The notes under the pieces: generated by a model
Databases searched by the model: none
What the model saw: only the letters and a program-made list of their open reading frames with translations
What the model was told of the DNA's origin: nothing
Assembly: GCA_944548615.1 (NCBI GenBank)
Contig: OX155951.1
Coordinates: forward strand, 17,236,718-17,300,717
Source: Micropterix aruncella
Lineage: Eukaryota > Arthropoda > Insecta > Lepidoptera > Micropterigidae
DNA: 64,000 bases
Direction: 5' to 3'
Part shown: positions 29,059 through 40,890 of the stretch, piece after piece
Layout of the letters: every line of letters begins with the position of its first letter
How positions within the stretch are numbered: the first letter of the stretch is position 1
Translations under genes and position numbers: made by a program

Positions 29059-29231
29059 AGGAATTAAAGTGTTAACATCTTCATCTGATAATTTTTCAAT
29101 GGTTTTTTGTTGTTCAATATATTTTTTTATTATTGTATTAGCAAAATTTTGATTCGGATCACTATATAATTTTTTATAGGAAGTTTCGTCTCTGAGTTGC
29201 CTCAAACCTTCAGCTACATAGTCTGTTTTAT
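29059..29231 (-). pseudogene. Penelope-like RT, N-terminal fragment (right arm)
   Basis: Inverted copy of 28797-28969, reading LRQLRDETSYKKLYSD through EDVNTLIP. It stops being RT-like at the loop boundary, since the loop is not palindromic. Confidence 0.85.
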
Positions 29232-29299
29232 TAAGGATGACTAATCTTTCTAAGTACTACTTATAAAGATTAATAATTAATATAAAAATTAATAATAAT

Positions 29300-29923
29300 A
29301 AAATCTTTCTAAGTACTACTTATTTTCCTGGCACTGAGAAACTGCGACCAATTTTAGCAGATTTATTCCCTATTATAGCTAACGACCCATCAACCAAAGG
29401 TTTATTAGATATACCACCAATTTTATCATTTCGAAAACCTCCTAATTTAAAATCAATACTTAATAAAAATAATCGAAATTATCTTAGTACTAACAAAAAT
29501 TTGGGCCTACAGCCTTGCGGTCGATCACGTTGTAAAACATGTCCTTTATTAGATCGAAGCATTTATTTTACTAGTCCTAACACTCCCAACAGTTACAGAG
29601 TTCCTTTTAATAGTAGTTGCATTTCAAAAAATATTGTATATCAATTACTTTGCCAGACCTGCAATGCATTTTATATTGGGGAAACAACTACACCTCTTAG
29701 CATTAGGTTAAATAATCACAGGGCCAGCGTAGGCAATGAAAGTCAACTTCCAATAGCATTGCATGCTAAGGCACACAATTTAACTTTTGATAATTGTTTT
29801 AAAGTAAAAATTATTAAGTGCCTTGGCGATAACGCTAAAGAAAGAGACGTTAAATCTTGGGAGTTGGCTTTTATAAATATTTTAGGCGCTTGCAAGGGTC
29901 CCGGTCTGAATAGGCAAAATTAA
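29300..29923 (+). pseudogene. Penelope-like GIY-YIG endonuclease, right-arm copy
   Basis: Mirror image of 28105-28719 with the same protein over all 140 codons of the ATG frame (29501-29923), and the same upstream linker frame from about 29300. This copy reads in the same direction as the RT fragment 28797-29058, so the plus strand keeps the RT-then-endonuclease order of Penelope-like elements, with the middle of the RT lost. Confidence 0.88.
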
Positions 29924-30318
29924 TACAGTAATTATATTTGTTCAGACATATTCATTAAAAGCTTATTAATATTTTTCATTTAAAAATCATTATTAATAAT
30001 GTTTTTCAAGGTCGGTTATAGTGCATTTATAACGATATTGCAAAATATTATTAACCCATTTCTCTATGTTCAGTTTTTTTTAAATTTAAATTTTGAAAAA
30101 ATTGTTCTATCAGAAATGTCATAGAGATGAATACGACTAGTGTCGAAATATTCTCAATCATATAATTTCTTCTAAAATAAGTTACTAACATCCATTACTG
30201 TTACAGAAACCATCCTCCTATACGTATTACATCCAAGGGCATACAGTAATTCGGCTGCAATAACTAAGAACATCATAGGTTATCAATTGCGGAAACAGGT
30301 GCCGCTGCCCTAAGTATT

Positions 30319-30383
30319 TAAAGAGGACATTAACTATCGTTTAAATGTTTCTGGTCCACCAGGACCCCAGATAAGTAACTTTT
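30319..30383 (-). ncRNA. Hammerhead-ribozyme-like motif in U4, degenerate
   Basis: Exact inverted copy of the motif at 27645-27709. Confidence 0.3.
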
Positions 30384-30420
30384 CATGAATCTAATTTTAT
30401 ATATTATTGAAAATAATTTA

Positions 30421-30568
<148 letters not shown>

Positions 30569-30575
30569 GAAATTA

Positions 30576-30747
<172 letters not shown>

Positions 30748-31240
30748 GAGATGGACCAGCGGGTGAGACGGACCATCGCAATTTCTCCTAAACTACAAAT
30801 ATTTTTCCTAATCTGTCAACACTGAAGTGTTCCTGTCAAACTAGTTGCAAAGTGCATGCGACAAGGCGGCAAAAGTTTATTTTGGTTTTCAAGAAAAACT
30901 ATGAAAATGGTTTACGGTGTGTCAGTTTTTTTATGCTTGTAGTCATAGCGAAGGCACGTAGCGAATATTGAATTTGTATGATAAAAATTGGCACCACTGT
31001 ACTTGTCTGTTCTCAAAGCGTCAATATAACGACAAATGTATCGATAAATATGTAAGCATATAGTGTGAGGGGGTGGTCCGTCTCACCTCTCGATTTAGGA
31101 TAGATGGACCAGGTTTGTTACGGGTGAGATGGACCAATAAAAAATCGCTTTTTTTTAGATTTTAGTATATGGGACTGTGGAGCTGATACGTGATATGAGG
31201 TTTTTGTGTATAATGAGGTTTTATTGTTGCATTTTTAGAA

Positions 31241-32842
31241 ATGTTTTCAACATATGTGAGAAAAAAAGTGGTTTGTAGAGGAAAATGGACTGAGGTTGAT
31301 CAAACGAATGCTGTTAAGGCTTGTGCTGGTGGAATGGGAATCAATAAAGCAGCAAGACTGTTTGGAATACCGAAAACAACGTTTAAGCGGAGGTTACAGG
31401 ATAAAAAGTTTTCAAAACAGATGTTTTTGGACAGAGTTGTTTATTGACACCTAAGAATGAGGAGAAGCTTTTTTCACCCATATAAAATCTTCAGAAAAAA
31501 AACTCACAAGATACCCAGTTTGGAAAATGGCATTTAGTTTCACAGTGCAACAGTGCAACTGGGTCTCAAGCAAAATTTTTCCCAAGAAATAAATGGCGGG
31601 TTACAGGTGGTTGAAAACCTTTCTAAGTAGAAATAAGGACCTTTCTATTGGGAGGTAAGAATCCGTGTCTGTAGCTCAGGAAAACGCTTAAACAAAGATT
31701 GTGTAGGCAATTAATTTTCATTAACAGAAGACGTCTTAACGAAAAATAGCTTATTCAATAAACCAGGGCCCATATTTAATATGGACGAAACAGTTCTGCA
31801 ATTGAATAATAAACCAGGGAATGTAGTTTCTATAAAATGCTCAAAGAGCGTGCCTACAATCACCTCAGGCGAAAAGAGAGGTTATTTATTTCGGTTATCG
31901 CTTGTTTTATTATAAAGAGAATATTTTCTCCCACCCTATTGCATATTGAAAGGGAAAAATAAGAAACCCGAATTTCAAGACGGCATGCCACCTGGCTCTG
32001 TTGTAGCAATGTCACAATAATCTCCATATGTCAGTTCTGATTTATTTTTTGACTGGTTACGAAATCATTTCTTGCCCTTTAAGCCGCCTGATCAATTAAT
32101 GATATTTCTGGATGGACGTTCATCGCATTGCAGCAAAAGAGAAATGTTGGAGTTTGCTGAGGAAAACGAAATAATCCTGAATTTTTTCCCAGTCATGCAA
32201 AACACTTTCTTCAGCCATTGAATAAAACCTTCGTTAAATTCCTGAAGTCATTGTATTACGATGAATGCAATAAGTTTATAACAAGTAATCCATCAAAAAA
32301 ATTGACACGATTACACTGTGGAAAAGTTTTGGCGTCATCTTGGAATAAATTAGCTTCAGTTAGCAATGGAGAATCGGGTTTCTCGCCAACTGGAATCATA
32401 CCAATTAATAAAAATGCTATTTCGGACTGTGAAATGCTATTTCTTGATATCGGACAATCCCAGTAATGACAAAGAGCAAAAAGTTATTACAATCAACAAA
32501 AATACAAGACTAATAAACATCCAGCAAAATAATTTTAAAGATCAACCTTTCACCAGCATTCAGCCGACTACCACTTAACCCACAAGTAGTATACCAAAAG
32601 AGGAAACTGGTAAAAATATTATACCGAAAAGGCAACGTCAGGTAAGGTATTGGAGTATTGTTTCTCCAATCTCCAGCATAGAAAATAGTGTTCGTCGCAG
32701 GGCCACAAAACAAGCTCAAATATTGAACTCTACTCAAAATATATTAAATTTAAAAGCAAGGCTTTCTAGAAAGGAAGTACCTATAACTAAAATGAAGAAA
32801 AGGACTGGAAATAAGAGACGAAATGAGTATCAAAGAAGAACA
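31241..32842 (+). pseudogene. Pogo-like (Tigger/jerky-type) transposase, decayed
   Basis: Relic of a DDE transposase of the pogo branch. The N-terminal frame (ATG 31241, 68 codons) has the psq-type helix-turn-helix NKAARLFGIPKTTFKRRL, for binding the element ends. After several breaks follow NMDETVLQLNNKPG with the first Asp (31784-31786), PEFQDGMPPGS-like sequence, FLDGRSSHC with the second Asp (32111-32113), EMLEFAEENEII, and HFLQPLNKTFVKFLKSLYYD. In that last block the third Asp position is Asn (AAT 32221-32223). The tail includes SSIENSVRRRATKQAQ and a basic end, stopping near 32842. Multiple stops and frameshifts make it non-functional. Repeated GAGATGGACCA/GGTCCGTCTCACC phrases at 30750-31135 may be subterminal sequence of this element. 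Confidence 0.88.
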
Positions 32843-32904
32843 TAAAATCAGGAAAGAATAAATAGAGAAGCAAAAGAAGAGTAGTTATTGACATTTTTAA
32901 TTTG

Positions 32905-33245
32905 CCAATATTTCGAGGTTGAAGTATGACTAGCGCGCCCTGTGGTGGACCGATTTCAACTACAATGGATGGATGCCTGCATGCTAATAGGATAGGCAAT
33001 AGGATAAAGCGTTTAGGCGCTATTGTAAAGGAATAAAGCCATACACACACACCCACACACATACACACAGATAAATACACATACATACTCACAGACAGAC
33101 TTCAGTCTGAAATTATCCTAATCGTCTCAGGGAAGAAGGGAGGGGGGGGGGGGGGTTAAAATGGAAATTTCCGTCTTCATCTTGAAAACTAATTTTTAAT
33201 GCGTTCACAATACTTTTCCTCGGGCCGGCAAAGTAAAATTTAAAA
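32905..33245 (+). repeat. Interspersed family R2, copy 2
   Basis: Head AATATTTCGAGGTTGAAGTATG, middle GTGGTGGACCGATTTCAA and AAAGCGTTTAGGCGCTAT, a CA-rich run, GAAATTATCCTAATCGTCTC, a 16-G run near 33143, the CGTCTTCATCTTGAAAACTA phrase and a TTCACAATACTTTTCC tail. This is the fullest copy of the family. Confidence 0.78.
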
Positions 33246-33633
33246 AAAATGAATATTACAGATAACATTCATAATGCCTTTTTGTTGAAAAGGGGGGGAG
33301 GGCATGCAGAAGCCAAAATAATTAATAAGTATGTGCTATCCTGGTAATTTATTGTCACCATGGTTATGAGAAACAGATCTTACCTCAACCAATTTCTCCG
33401 TGAAGACAAAAATGTAATTTCCAAGAAAAAAAACTAATTCTACTATTTTACGTGGTAAGTTCCATTTCTTATGATTAAAGTGGCGCAAAATTAATTTATT
33501 ATTTAATTAGATACACAATGACATAATTCAATTATATCAAACTTTAAAAAATAAATATCGTTTAAGAGTTTGTTTTTAAAATGTGCAAATTAGTGCTAAA
33601 ATTCAGTGTCCTTATTAATATGGCCCCCTACTA

Positions 33634-34049
33634 TACAGAATGTTTCTACTGGACGGGTATTTTTTATGGGCGAATCAGTACAACGAGGTAAGCAACTTTT
33701 AATATATTTTTTTTGGAAAAACAAAAAAATGTTTTCTGTTGTTTTTTTTTTTGTTTACAAGTTTGATGAAGTTGACTGTTAAATAAAGGTTCGAGAAGCG
33801 TTAAAGCACGCTGCGCCATCTAGCTGTAAGTAATAAGTCGTAAATAAACTATATTAGCGACACTTCACCTACCGCTAGATAGCGCATCATGATCATAGCT
33901 TTAAATACTATTTAAAATAAAATAAAAAAACTAATTTAAAAAAATATATATTTTTCAGTTTTTTAAAAAAATTAAATGTTGCTTACTTTGTTGTACCTAC
34001 TGATTCACCCACAAAAAAAAACACCCACAAAAAAATAACAGCCTGTATA
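33634..34049. mobile_element. MITE with TIRs of about 65 bp
   Basis: Left end TATACAGAATGTT...GGGCGAATCAGTACAACGAG...GTAAGCAACTT and right end, inverted, GTAAGCAACA...GGTGAATCAGTAGGTACAAC...GCTGTTATTT...CTGTATA. TA lies at both edges. The interior also has a small inverted repeat (GCGCCATCTAGC / GCTAGATAGCGC). No coding. Confidence 0.75.
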
Positions 34050-35395
34050 TTGTTGTATAACCCACATGAACCGCTGTCCTACTCCTAATTGGGGCCGCCC
34101 CGATTCAAAGCAGTTATTTTTTAAAGGAAGGACCAACGAGACGAGGTCCTGAATAAATATTGATAAATCTCACTGTGAGAGATGGCCATGCAGGTACTTT
34201 CCATTGTCCGTGGTCAAATAATACCAAGTTCTATTTGCACAATAGCGGCTACAAACAGAATCCGTAATTCCCCCACATTCGTTTTAAAAATGCGACCGCC
34301 ACTCATGTTGGATGGAAAATATTTTTCTCGACGTTCTAACGTTTGTGTTCGTATGCACGGTCATTTATATAAAGATGTTAGAGCAACGGTGTATGAAAAT
34401 TTCATAAAATATACATTTTATGTTACGTGAATCAGAAAAAATAATAATAATATATCGATAATACTAGCTACTTTTGTATGAGAAAATATCGCATTAGTAA
34501 GTCGTATGTCTCTATTAGGTTTAGAGAATAGGGAGGATATGGTTTGTAAGTCAGCGAAGAAAGGTAGTCATTACAGTCACATGTGTTTAAAGAATTATTT
34601 GTTTCGTGTTAAAATGGGAAGACGAGAGGAGTGCTATCTATTTAATTGTTTTAGGAATACCAATGAGCTGATTAATTACAAAAACGCCCTCAATTATACT
34701 ATATAAATATAGTCATAATCAGATAAGATGCGAATCGCTCTATGATATTTAATATGGTTTTTCATTAAATAGTTGTATGGTGTGTCTGCATGGACGAGAA
34801 GTTTGCGCCGCTTTGCGTAGATTATATTTAAAATGTAAAAATATTTCAAATATTCCCTATGCGATCATCGTAAACATAATATGCGCACATAATATGACCT
34901 GTAACGTTAGTAAAGACGTCCATTCCATTCCAACTTTATCCTGATCTGGATCCAACCTTCATCAAAACTACTAGGAATCGCCATCTGGGAGACGAGTAGA
35001 GTTAACACCTGACGTTGTAGCCTGATGAACTCAATGAAATCAATAATCTTGTAATTTTGCAAAGATCCAATTCGATAACTCTTACTGAAAATTAACATGT
35101 ACTTACGCACATAAAGACACCGAAAAATAATTCAATAAAAATAATAACACTTCAAAATAAATGGGATAATATTATTCCGTAGAGTAACTTGCTATAAATA
35201 ATCTGTCATTCTTAAACAATGGAATGGAAATAAAATGTTGTTTTCTCTAGGATGGCTCTACAATAATTTGACCAAAAACGGTTTGTAATTTTGATTCGAT
35301 ACAAAATCGGTTTGTAAACCAGGTCAAAATTTTCTGTGCCACGAAAATCTCTTGAATTTCATGAAGCGATAACTTGGAGATCGATGCACCAATTG
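34050..35395. other. No gene recognised
   Basis: Short ORFs at 34182-34430 and 34506-34706 have no recognisable products, and no repeat matches were seen. Confidence 0.4.
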
Positions 35396-35399
35396 TAAA

Positions 35400-35640
35400 C
35401 AACCGACTAAATCCAGATAGATTGCACGTGTAAGATTTTAGCTAAGGAAGTTATTGAGGGGTACAAAGCAATTTCCGGGTGTAGCTTGTAATATCATGTG
35501 TAGCTAAAGCGGTTTGTAATTTTGATTCGACCGACTCCACCAACCGACTAAATACAGATAGCTTGCACGTGTAAGATTTTATCTATGGAAGTTATTGAGG
35601 GGTACAAAGCAATTTTCGGGGGTAGCTTCCGAAAAAAAGA
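35400..35640 (+). repeat. Tandem duplication, about 141-bp offset
   Basis: CAACCGACTAAATCCAGATA at 35400 recurs as CAACCGACTAAATACAGATA at 35541, each followed by TTGCACGTGTAAGATTTTA and GAGGGGTACAAAGCAATTT. GGTTTGTAATTTTGATTCGA also occurs at 35280 and 35511. Confidence 0.88.
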
Positions 35641-36540
35641 GAGACATAAATATAGGTGTCCGCATTAAGCTAGGGGTCCATTTGAAATGCGTTAGAAAGC
35701 GACTGGTAGGCTCTATCTGATCCTGAAAAACTTTGGTTCTTGGATCTGATGGCTTTAACAATTGTAACAGAATAACAACGAGTTTTACGAATATGCATCA
35801 AATTGACTAAGGTTAGGATCGAAGGAATCGGAAATCAGGAAAAAGAGCAGCTCAAGTGGAATCCAGATAGCTTCCAAAGTTTAGCACCGAGCGATCGAGA
35901 GAGTTAGAGAGGGCCGGAAAAATAAGCGGTGGAGACAAGTCGACTATCGGCGACAGCGCGGCAACTGCGGTTCATGTGAGCATTGAATAAAGGAAATAAA
36001 TAACGTGACATTGTATTTTTTCGATTACATTCTGCAAAGCAACGGAAATCGGGATGTTTTCACTTAAAACACTACGATTCAGACACGCCTGAGTCCGCCC
36101 ATTATAAAAGCTATGATAGCAGAAAATTTATGATAAATATTTTGAGGACAAAAGAAGGCAATTCACGGAAATACCACACTTCACTATTTACTTAAATCAG
36201 TGGAAATAGTCACGCGATCCGCGCAATTTCAACAATAATTACAGCTACTGTACGACAATTTACTCTTTCATTTTAAATTTCCAAGCACGCCAACCTTGTA
36301 ATAATAGGTATAGCGAGATTGCATTGATAATTTCAGAATATATTCAGCCCTTATGTAACACACATCATTATGACTGAAACTGAATTGTCAAAAGCCCGAA
36401 ATGGGATATTTCCGACAGAAAAGGCGCGGAAGTGCTTTGGAAGGCCGAGGAGGAAATTGAATGAGCCGAATTGTCCCTCTACGTACATTTTCAGGAAAAT
36501 TACCTCATGCTATTCAATGCTCAACTCATGCTTCACCTCA
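35641..36540. other. No gene recognised
   Basis: No recognised coding or repeats. Confidence 0.4.
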
Positions 36541-36544
36541 TTCT

Positions 36545-37268
36545 TAGGGGGCATCCACATATTGCGTTATCACGTTTTTGGGATTTTCGACCCCCCCCCC
36601 CCCTCATGTCAACATACGTAATCAGCGGCCTGACCCCCCCCCCTCCACCCAAGATTACGCAATCAACCGAATTAGCGGAAAATGTAAAGAGTCGTAAACC
36701 CAGCGTTTGTAAAGTGTTTTTAGACTCTTCCAAAATGACGCGTAACACCGGATCCGGATACGTTCACTTTTTGTATTTCTTTTTAAACTTCCCCCACTCC
36801 TCGTCGGCCCGTTGTTGTGCTTCCGATCCCGAGAGGAGTGAAAACGCTTTGGCGTATGTACTGAGAAACTCCATGTGTAAATCCGCCATAGTTGATGTGC
36901 CACAAGACCACGTTATTCTTTCCGCGATGGAGTTGGACCGTTCAGTGGCGCGTTAGTCCAGAGTTGCAGCCATGCCGCCGCGACGCAGAGCGGTCACCGG
37001 CTTGCCAGCGAGCGCAGGAACAGGCCCGGGCGACTCAACCGCAGACAAGCGCGTGGACTATCTCGCACGTCGCACGAAGGGGTATCTTCGTTGCGGCACA
37101 GCGCTATTTCCGTGCAGGTTTAGACCAAAAAAAATGCGATGCGGAGATCAAAGTTGATTACGTAATCAGGAAGGGCACCTCCTCCCCACTCCCCTACGTA
37201 ATCAAGTCTCAAGCTTTAGCTCCAACCCTCCCTCTCCCTCGGTGATTACGTAATATGTGGACGGCCCC
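36545..37268. mobile_element. Family R4 TIR element, copy 1
   Basis: Left end GGGGGCATCCACATATTGCG...TTATCACG and right end CGGTGATTACGTAATATGTGGACGGCCCC (quoted in part) form inverted repeats, with TTA on both sides as a possible target duplication. Interior C-runs and the phrases ATTACGCAATCAACCGAATT, CAGCGTTTGTAAAGTG and CAGGCCCGGGCGACTCAA are shared with 56870-57390. The ORFs over it (for example 36892-37245) are not conserved in the other copy. Superfamily not identified. Confidence 0.75.
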
Positions 37269-39165
37269 TTACCTACATGTTACCTCAATGGTAATTCCAT
37301 TGTGTGGATCAAGATATCTTTATAGCCAAATTGAAATCTTTAAACGTTAAAAGTGATGCAGTTGAATTAAAGCTATTTTTACAATCGCCAACAAATGGTG
37401 ATGTCACATTATTCGATTTAGGGTACTGCATCTAAGTTAGATAGAAATGGGAGTTGCCATACATACGGACCTCTTTAAAATGTCTGTGCCTACGATAACC
37501 CCTTCTCCGATTTCAAAACACTATATCCAATATTTAAAAAAAATATATGTTACTGTCATAAATATCGTCCTTTTCAAAGAATGTCCGTCGAGAATACATG
37601 TTTTTGGCGACTTTTGGGATAAAATCTTTTTTTGCTCCTTTTCTTCCATTCAATCGCTTGGCAGGCCATGACTCGCGAGCTATTGCAAAGCCTGTTACGC
37701 GAGACTGGCATATAACCTAGCATTTTATTTATGTCGATTGCGGGATATTTATTTAAATTTTGTATTCTTAATATATTATTTATTTGCTTAGTTATATGAT
37801 ATGAGTTTATATGTATAGGGAAGCGCCTAAAAATACGAGGGCCTTTAAGTGCGAGAACGATCAATATAAATGATAATAACTGGCATGAGTTATGTGTATA
37901 TGAATATATGAGTATGCCAGAGTTACTATAGTACAAGTACAACGATACAAGTAGGAGGTTTGTTATAATAAGGTTCATAGATTATCTGTATTTACTGGAA
38001 TCTCTACATTAATGTATACTGCTCTGCAACGTATGTGCTGAAGTAATATTGGGTCCTTACCTATTAAGTTACTGTTATACAAAGGGAATTTAAGGCCAAA
38101 ATCTTTGTATGAAAAATATACATTTTATTAATAGAAATATGTAGCCCTATTATCAATGCAGATTTGTCATTTTAATGGGAGTTGCTTAATTCGCCTGCTG
38201 TAAAATCTTCGTGGTCAGGAACCAATGAATGCTTTGGAGGAGTTTTTCACCGACCCTACAAAGTTGATTTTTTCCCTTGTAAAAAGTTATCTAAATTCTT
38301 TAAAATAAATATACTCTATTGGAGCAAGGTCTGCCAAGATCAGCGGGTGACCAAGAGTCTCCAGCCGCAACTCCTGCAACTTTGCCACTGTTTGCAGTGA
38401 AATCTGTGGTTATACGTTGTCATGCAAAAGCAGTAGCAATGAGCGATTGACCAGGCTCGGTTATTTAATCACGAGATTCTCCATCATTGTTTGCAGTTCT
38501 TAATAGTAGACATTACGGTAGTTGTATAGCCAGACTGCAAGAAGCTGTAATAAAAAACACCGACTTAGGATCTCATATTCGAAAGTAATGCAAAATTTTC
38601 TATTTTACCATGGTTGCGCAAACGAAAATATTTGAGCAAAAACAAACGACAGAAAGACAAATAAATAGTTGATTCTTAAAATAAAATAACATGGCTTTGA
38701 ATTAAAATCTATTCGATTTTGAAATTCCAAACCTTATCAAACTTCAAAATGGCCAATATGAAAAAAGAAAAAAATACCCAATATAAATATAGAAAATCAC
38801 TAAAATTGTTATAAAATGTGTAGATTGAACCCAGTAGTTTTTTACTTGTTGATTGTAGTAAAATTTGTATCCAGCTATCTGAAAAAGTGCAATATAATTG
38901 TATAAATGTATGATTAGGCTTTCAGGTCCTTTAACGCATAACTGGGGTTTGTAAATAAATAAATAAAGATTAAATACTTCAGGTGTCTTTTATAAATGGC
39001 ATTTCCACTATTTACAATTTAACATAGCGAAGCTATAACATAGCCGGGGTAATACGGCACATTTAAATTACTACGCCTTCATTCCTATTTCATAACCGAC
39101 GCGTATCGTAATGCCACTTATATAACTTTCTCTAATGAAACTCCGAAGAGATTTCCGCGTTTCGC
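37269..39165. other. No gene recognised; one (AAAT)n tail
   Basis: The TAAATAAATAAATAAAG at about 38954-38970 may be the 3' tail of a plus-strand non-LTR fragment, but no coding sequence precedes it. The minus ORF 37574-37978 (134 codons) has no recognisable product. Confidence 0.4.
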
Positions 39166-39174
39166 TGAAGTGTC

Positions 39175-39465
39175 ATGGATAAATGCACGAAATGCGGGTG
39201 CAGTCGTGAATACGGGTACGAACTGAAAATTCATAAAGTGAATTTCAGTTACGAATGTAATATTTCCACTGGCGAACATCTCGCGGCTCGTATATCACGC
39301 CCGGCAGGAGCCAGAGGCGCCACTATCCTGACAGCTGGCTTGTTATTGAAGTACATTGTGCAACTACCAAAGCTGGCTTCGGATAGGTGGGCTGCATTGC
39401 GACAAACCGTAATAAAAACCAAAGAGATTTATCAGAAGTGGTTTAATCTAGACCAGTATTTTTGA
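39175..39465 (+). CDS. Small ORF, unrecognised, Cys-rich start
   Basis: A 96-codon frame beginning MDKCTKCGCSREYGYELK. The C-x2-C-x-C start could bind metal, but no known domain is recognised. GC content is higher than in the neighbours, and no second copy or splice signals are seen. Beyond the stop, from about 39457, comes a sequence resembling one end of an hAT element (CAGTATTTTTGAACC...GCGACCCAATTTTT). The ORF may be chance or part of an element. Confidence 0.2.
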   Translation: MDKCTKCGCSREYGYELKIHKVNFSYECNISTGEHLAARISRPAGARGATILTAGLLLKYIVQLPKLASDRWAALRQTVIKTKEIYQKWFNLDQYF

Positions 39466-39500
39466 ACCTTTTTTTTGGACCGCGACCCAATTTTTGGTAA
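39457..39500. mobile_element. Possible single hAT-like end
   Basis: CAGTATTTTTGAACC followed by GGACCGCGACCCAATTTTT resembles the left end of the hAT element at 14064 (CAGGGGTTCCCAAACT...GCGACCCAGT). No partner end was found. Confidence 0.35.
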
Positions 39501-40195
39501 AAAATAAAATACAGGATGGCGCATAATTAAACACCCTACCGGAAGATGTTATAATTTTTGTAAATGGCGTCGTACGTCAATCATATTCGCGGGAATAATT
39601 TGTTTAGCAAGTAAACCATCAGGATAATCCCTTCTTTTGAGAGACGAATTGAGAGAATCGAGGAATGTGCTGAGGCTAAAATTATTTTTTCATATGCGAT
39701 GACCACGGATTGAAAGAGAGTGCGGTATGGAGCGCTTAGTATGTGGAGGATGGTAACTATTGTAGTATAGAGTTGGTGGTTGGTCGGTGGTTACTATTGT
39801 AGTGTAAATAGAGTTGGTGGTTCATCGATGATATATTTGTCATTTGGACCCAGGGCCAAGAGACACTGGTTTTTTTCCTAGAAAATTTAAACAATTTCTC
39901 CACTATGGAATTTATTTTCAAATTTTCTAGCGAAAGAGTCACATTTCTAGATGTGGATGATGTTTTTATTAGTTTTAATTTTGAAAAATCCTTTCAGCGG
40001 AGGCTGTACTTACCGGTATTGTTAAAAAAAATCGAACGACTATGTAAATATTTCGGTAAATTTCTATGTAAAGTTATTTTCTGTTATCTATTGGAGCAGG
40101 TGGTTTGATGTCAATAAAATTACTTCATCGTTTTATGACGAGTAAATATTTTTCGTCACGTTCACGGCTTTTAAGTAATACTATAATATATACTA
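39501..40195. other. No gene recognised
   Basis: A short direct repeat of GTTGGTGGTT...GGTTACTATTGTAGT lies at about 39755-39830. Nothing else stands out. Confidence 0.4.
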
Positions 40196-40667
40196 TACTA
40201 GCTGCGCCCCGCGGTTTCACCTGCGTGGTGATAGAAAATTGTGATAATGATGATAGAAAGTATTTTATATTTTCGTCAATTTTTCAATGTTTTTATATTA
40301 TTCTGCTATTTGGGACGGAGACAAATTCAACAAATTAAAAATCATGAAAATCGGTCCATCCGTTCTCCAGTTATAAGTGTTCGAACAACTATATCATTAT
40401 ATATTATATGCGTGTAACTACAACGGTTTTTGCGGCGCACGCCAGAATAGCTCGCAGATGGCAGATTTTTTCCTTACTTACTTGAATCTTATCGTTATAT
40501 TTTGGATAATTCACATATAAATTATAGTCTATGTGTTATTCTGATCTGTCAGCTATATTATTGTAAAGTTTCATCAAAATCCATTCAGGGGTTTTTGCGT
40601 GAAAGAGTAACATACATCCATACATACATTCTTACAAATTTTCGCGTTTGTAATAGTAGTAGGATAC
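40196..40667 (+). mobile_element. Lepidopteran-type interspersed repeat, copy 1
   Basis: Starts ACTAGCTGCGCCCCGCGGTT and ends TTACAAATTTTCGCGTTTGT...TAGTAGGAT. The 3' half includes ATCAAAATCCATTCAG, TTTTTGCGTGAAAGAGTAAC and ACATCCATACATACATTC. I associate this pattern with a very common repeat in moth and butterfly genomes, probably the 3' end of a non-LTR or a Helitron-like family; class is uncertain. The middle is longer than in copy 2. Confidence 0.7.
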
Positions 40668-40890
40668 TAGCTGCGGCCCGCGGTTTCACCCGCGTGGGGA
40701 TGGAAAATTGTGATAATGAAGATAGAAAACTATATATCTTTATAAATTATAGCCTATGTGTTATTCTGATGTGTAAGCTATATTACTGTAAAGTTTCATC
40801 AAAATCCATTCAGTAGTTTTTGCGTGAAAGAGTAACAAACATCCTTACATACATTCTTACAAACTTTCGCTTTTATAGTAGTAGGATATA
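40668..40890 (+). mobile_element. Lepidopteran-type interspersed repeat, copy 2 (tandem)
   Basis: Starts ACTAGCTGCGGCCCGCGGTT at the very base where copy 1 ends (TAGTAGGAT|ACTAGCTG) and repeats the same tail. A head-to-tail pair with the same boundary suggests tandem insertion at the element end. Confidence 0.75.

Noticed and set aside
35400..35640. CRISPR array
   Set aside because: Two long diverged tandem units without regular spacers, in eukaryotic DNA.
36370..37245. Overlapping ORFs in the 36.5-37.2 kb region
   Set aside because: They run across the C-runs and TIRs of the R4 element and are not conserved in its second copy.
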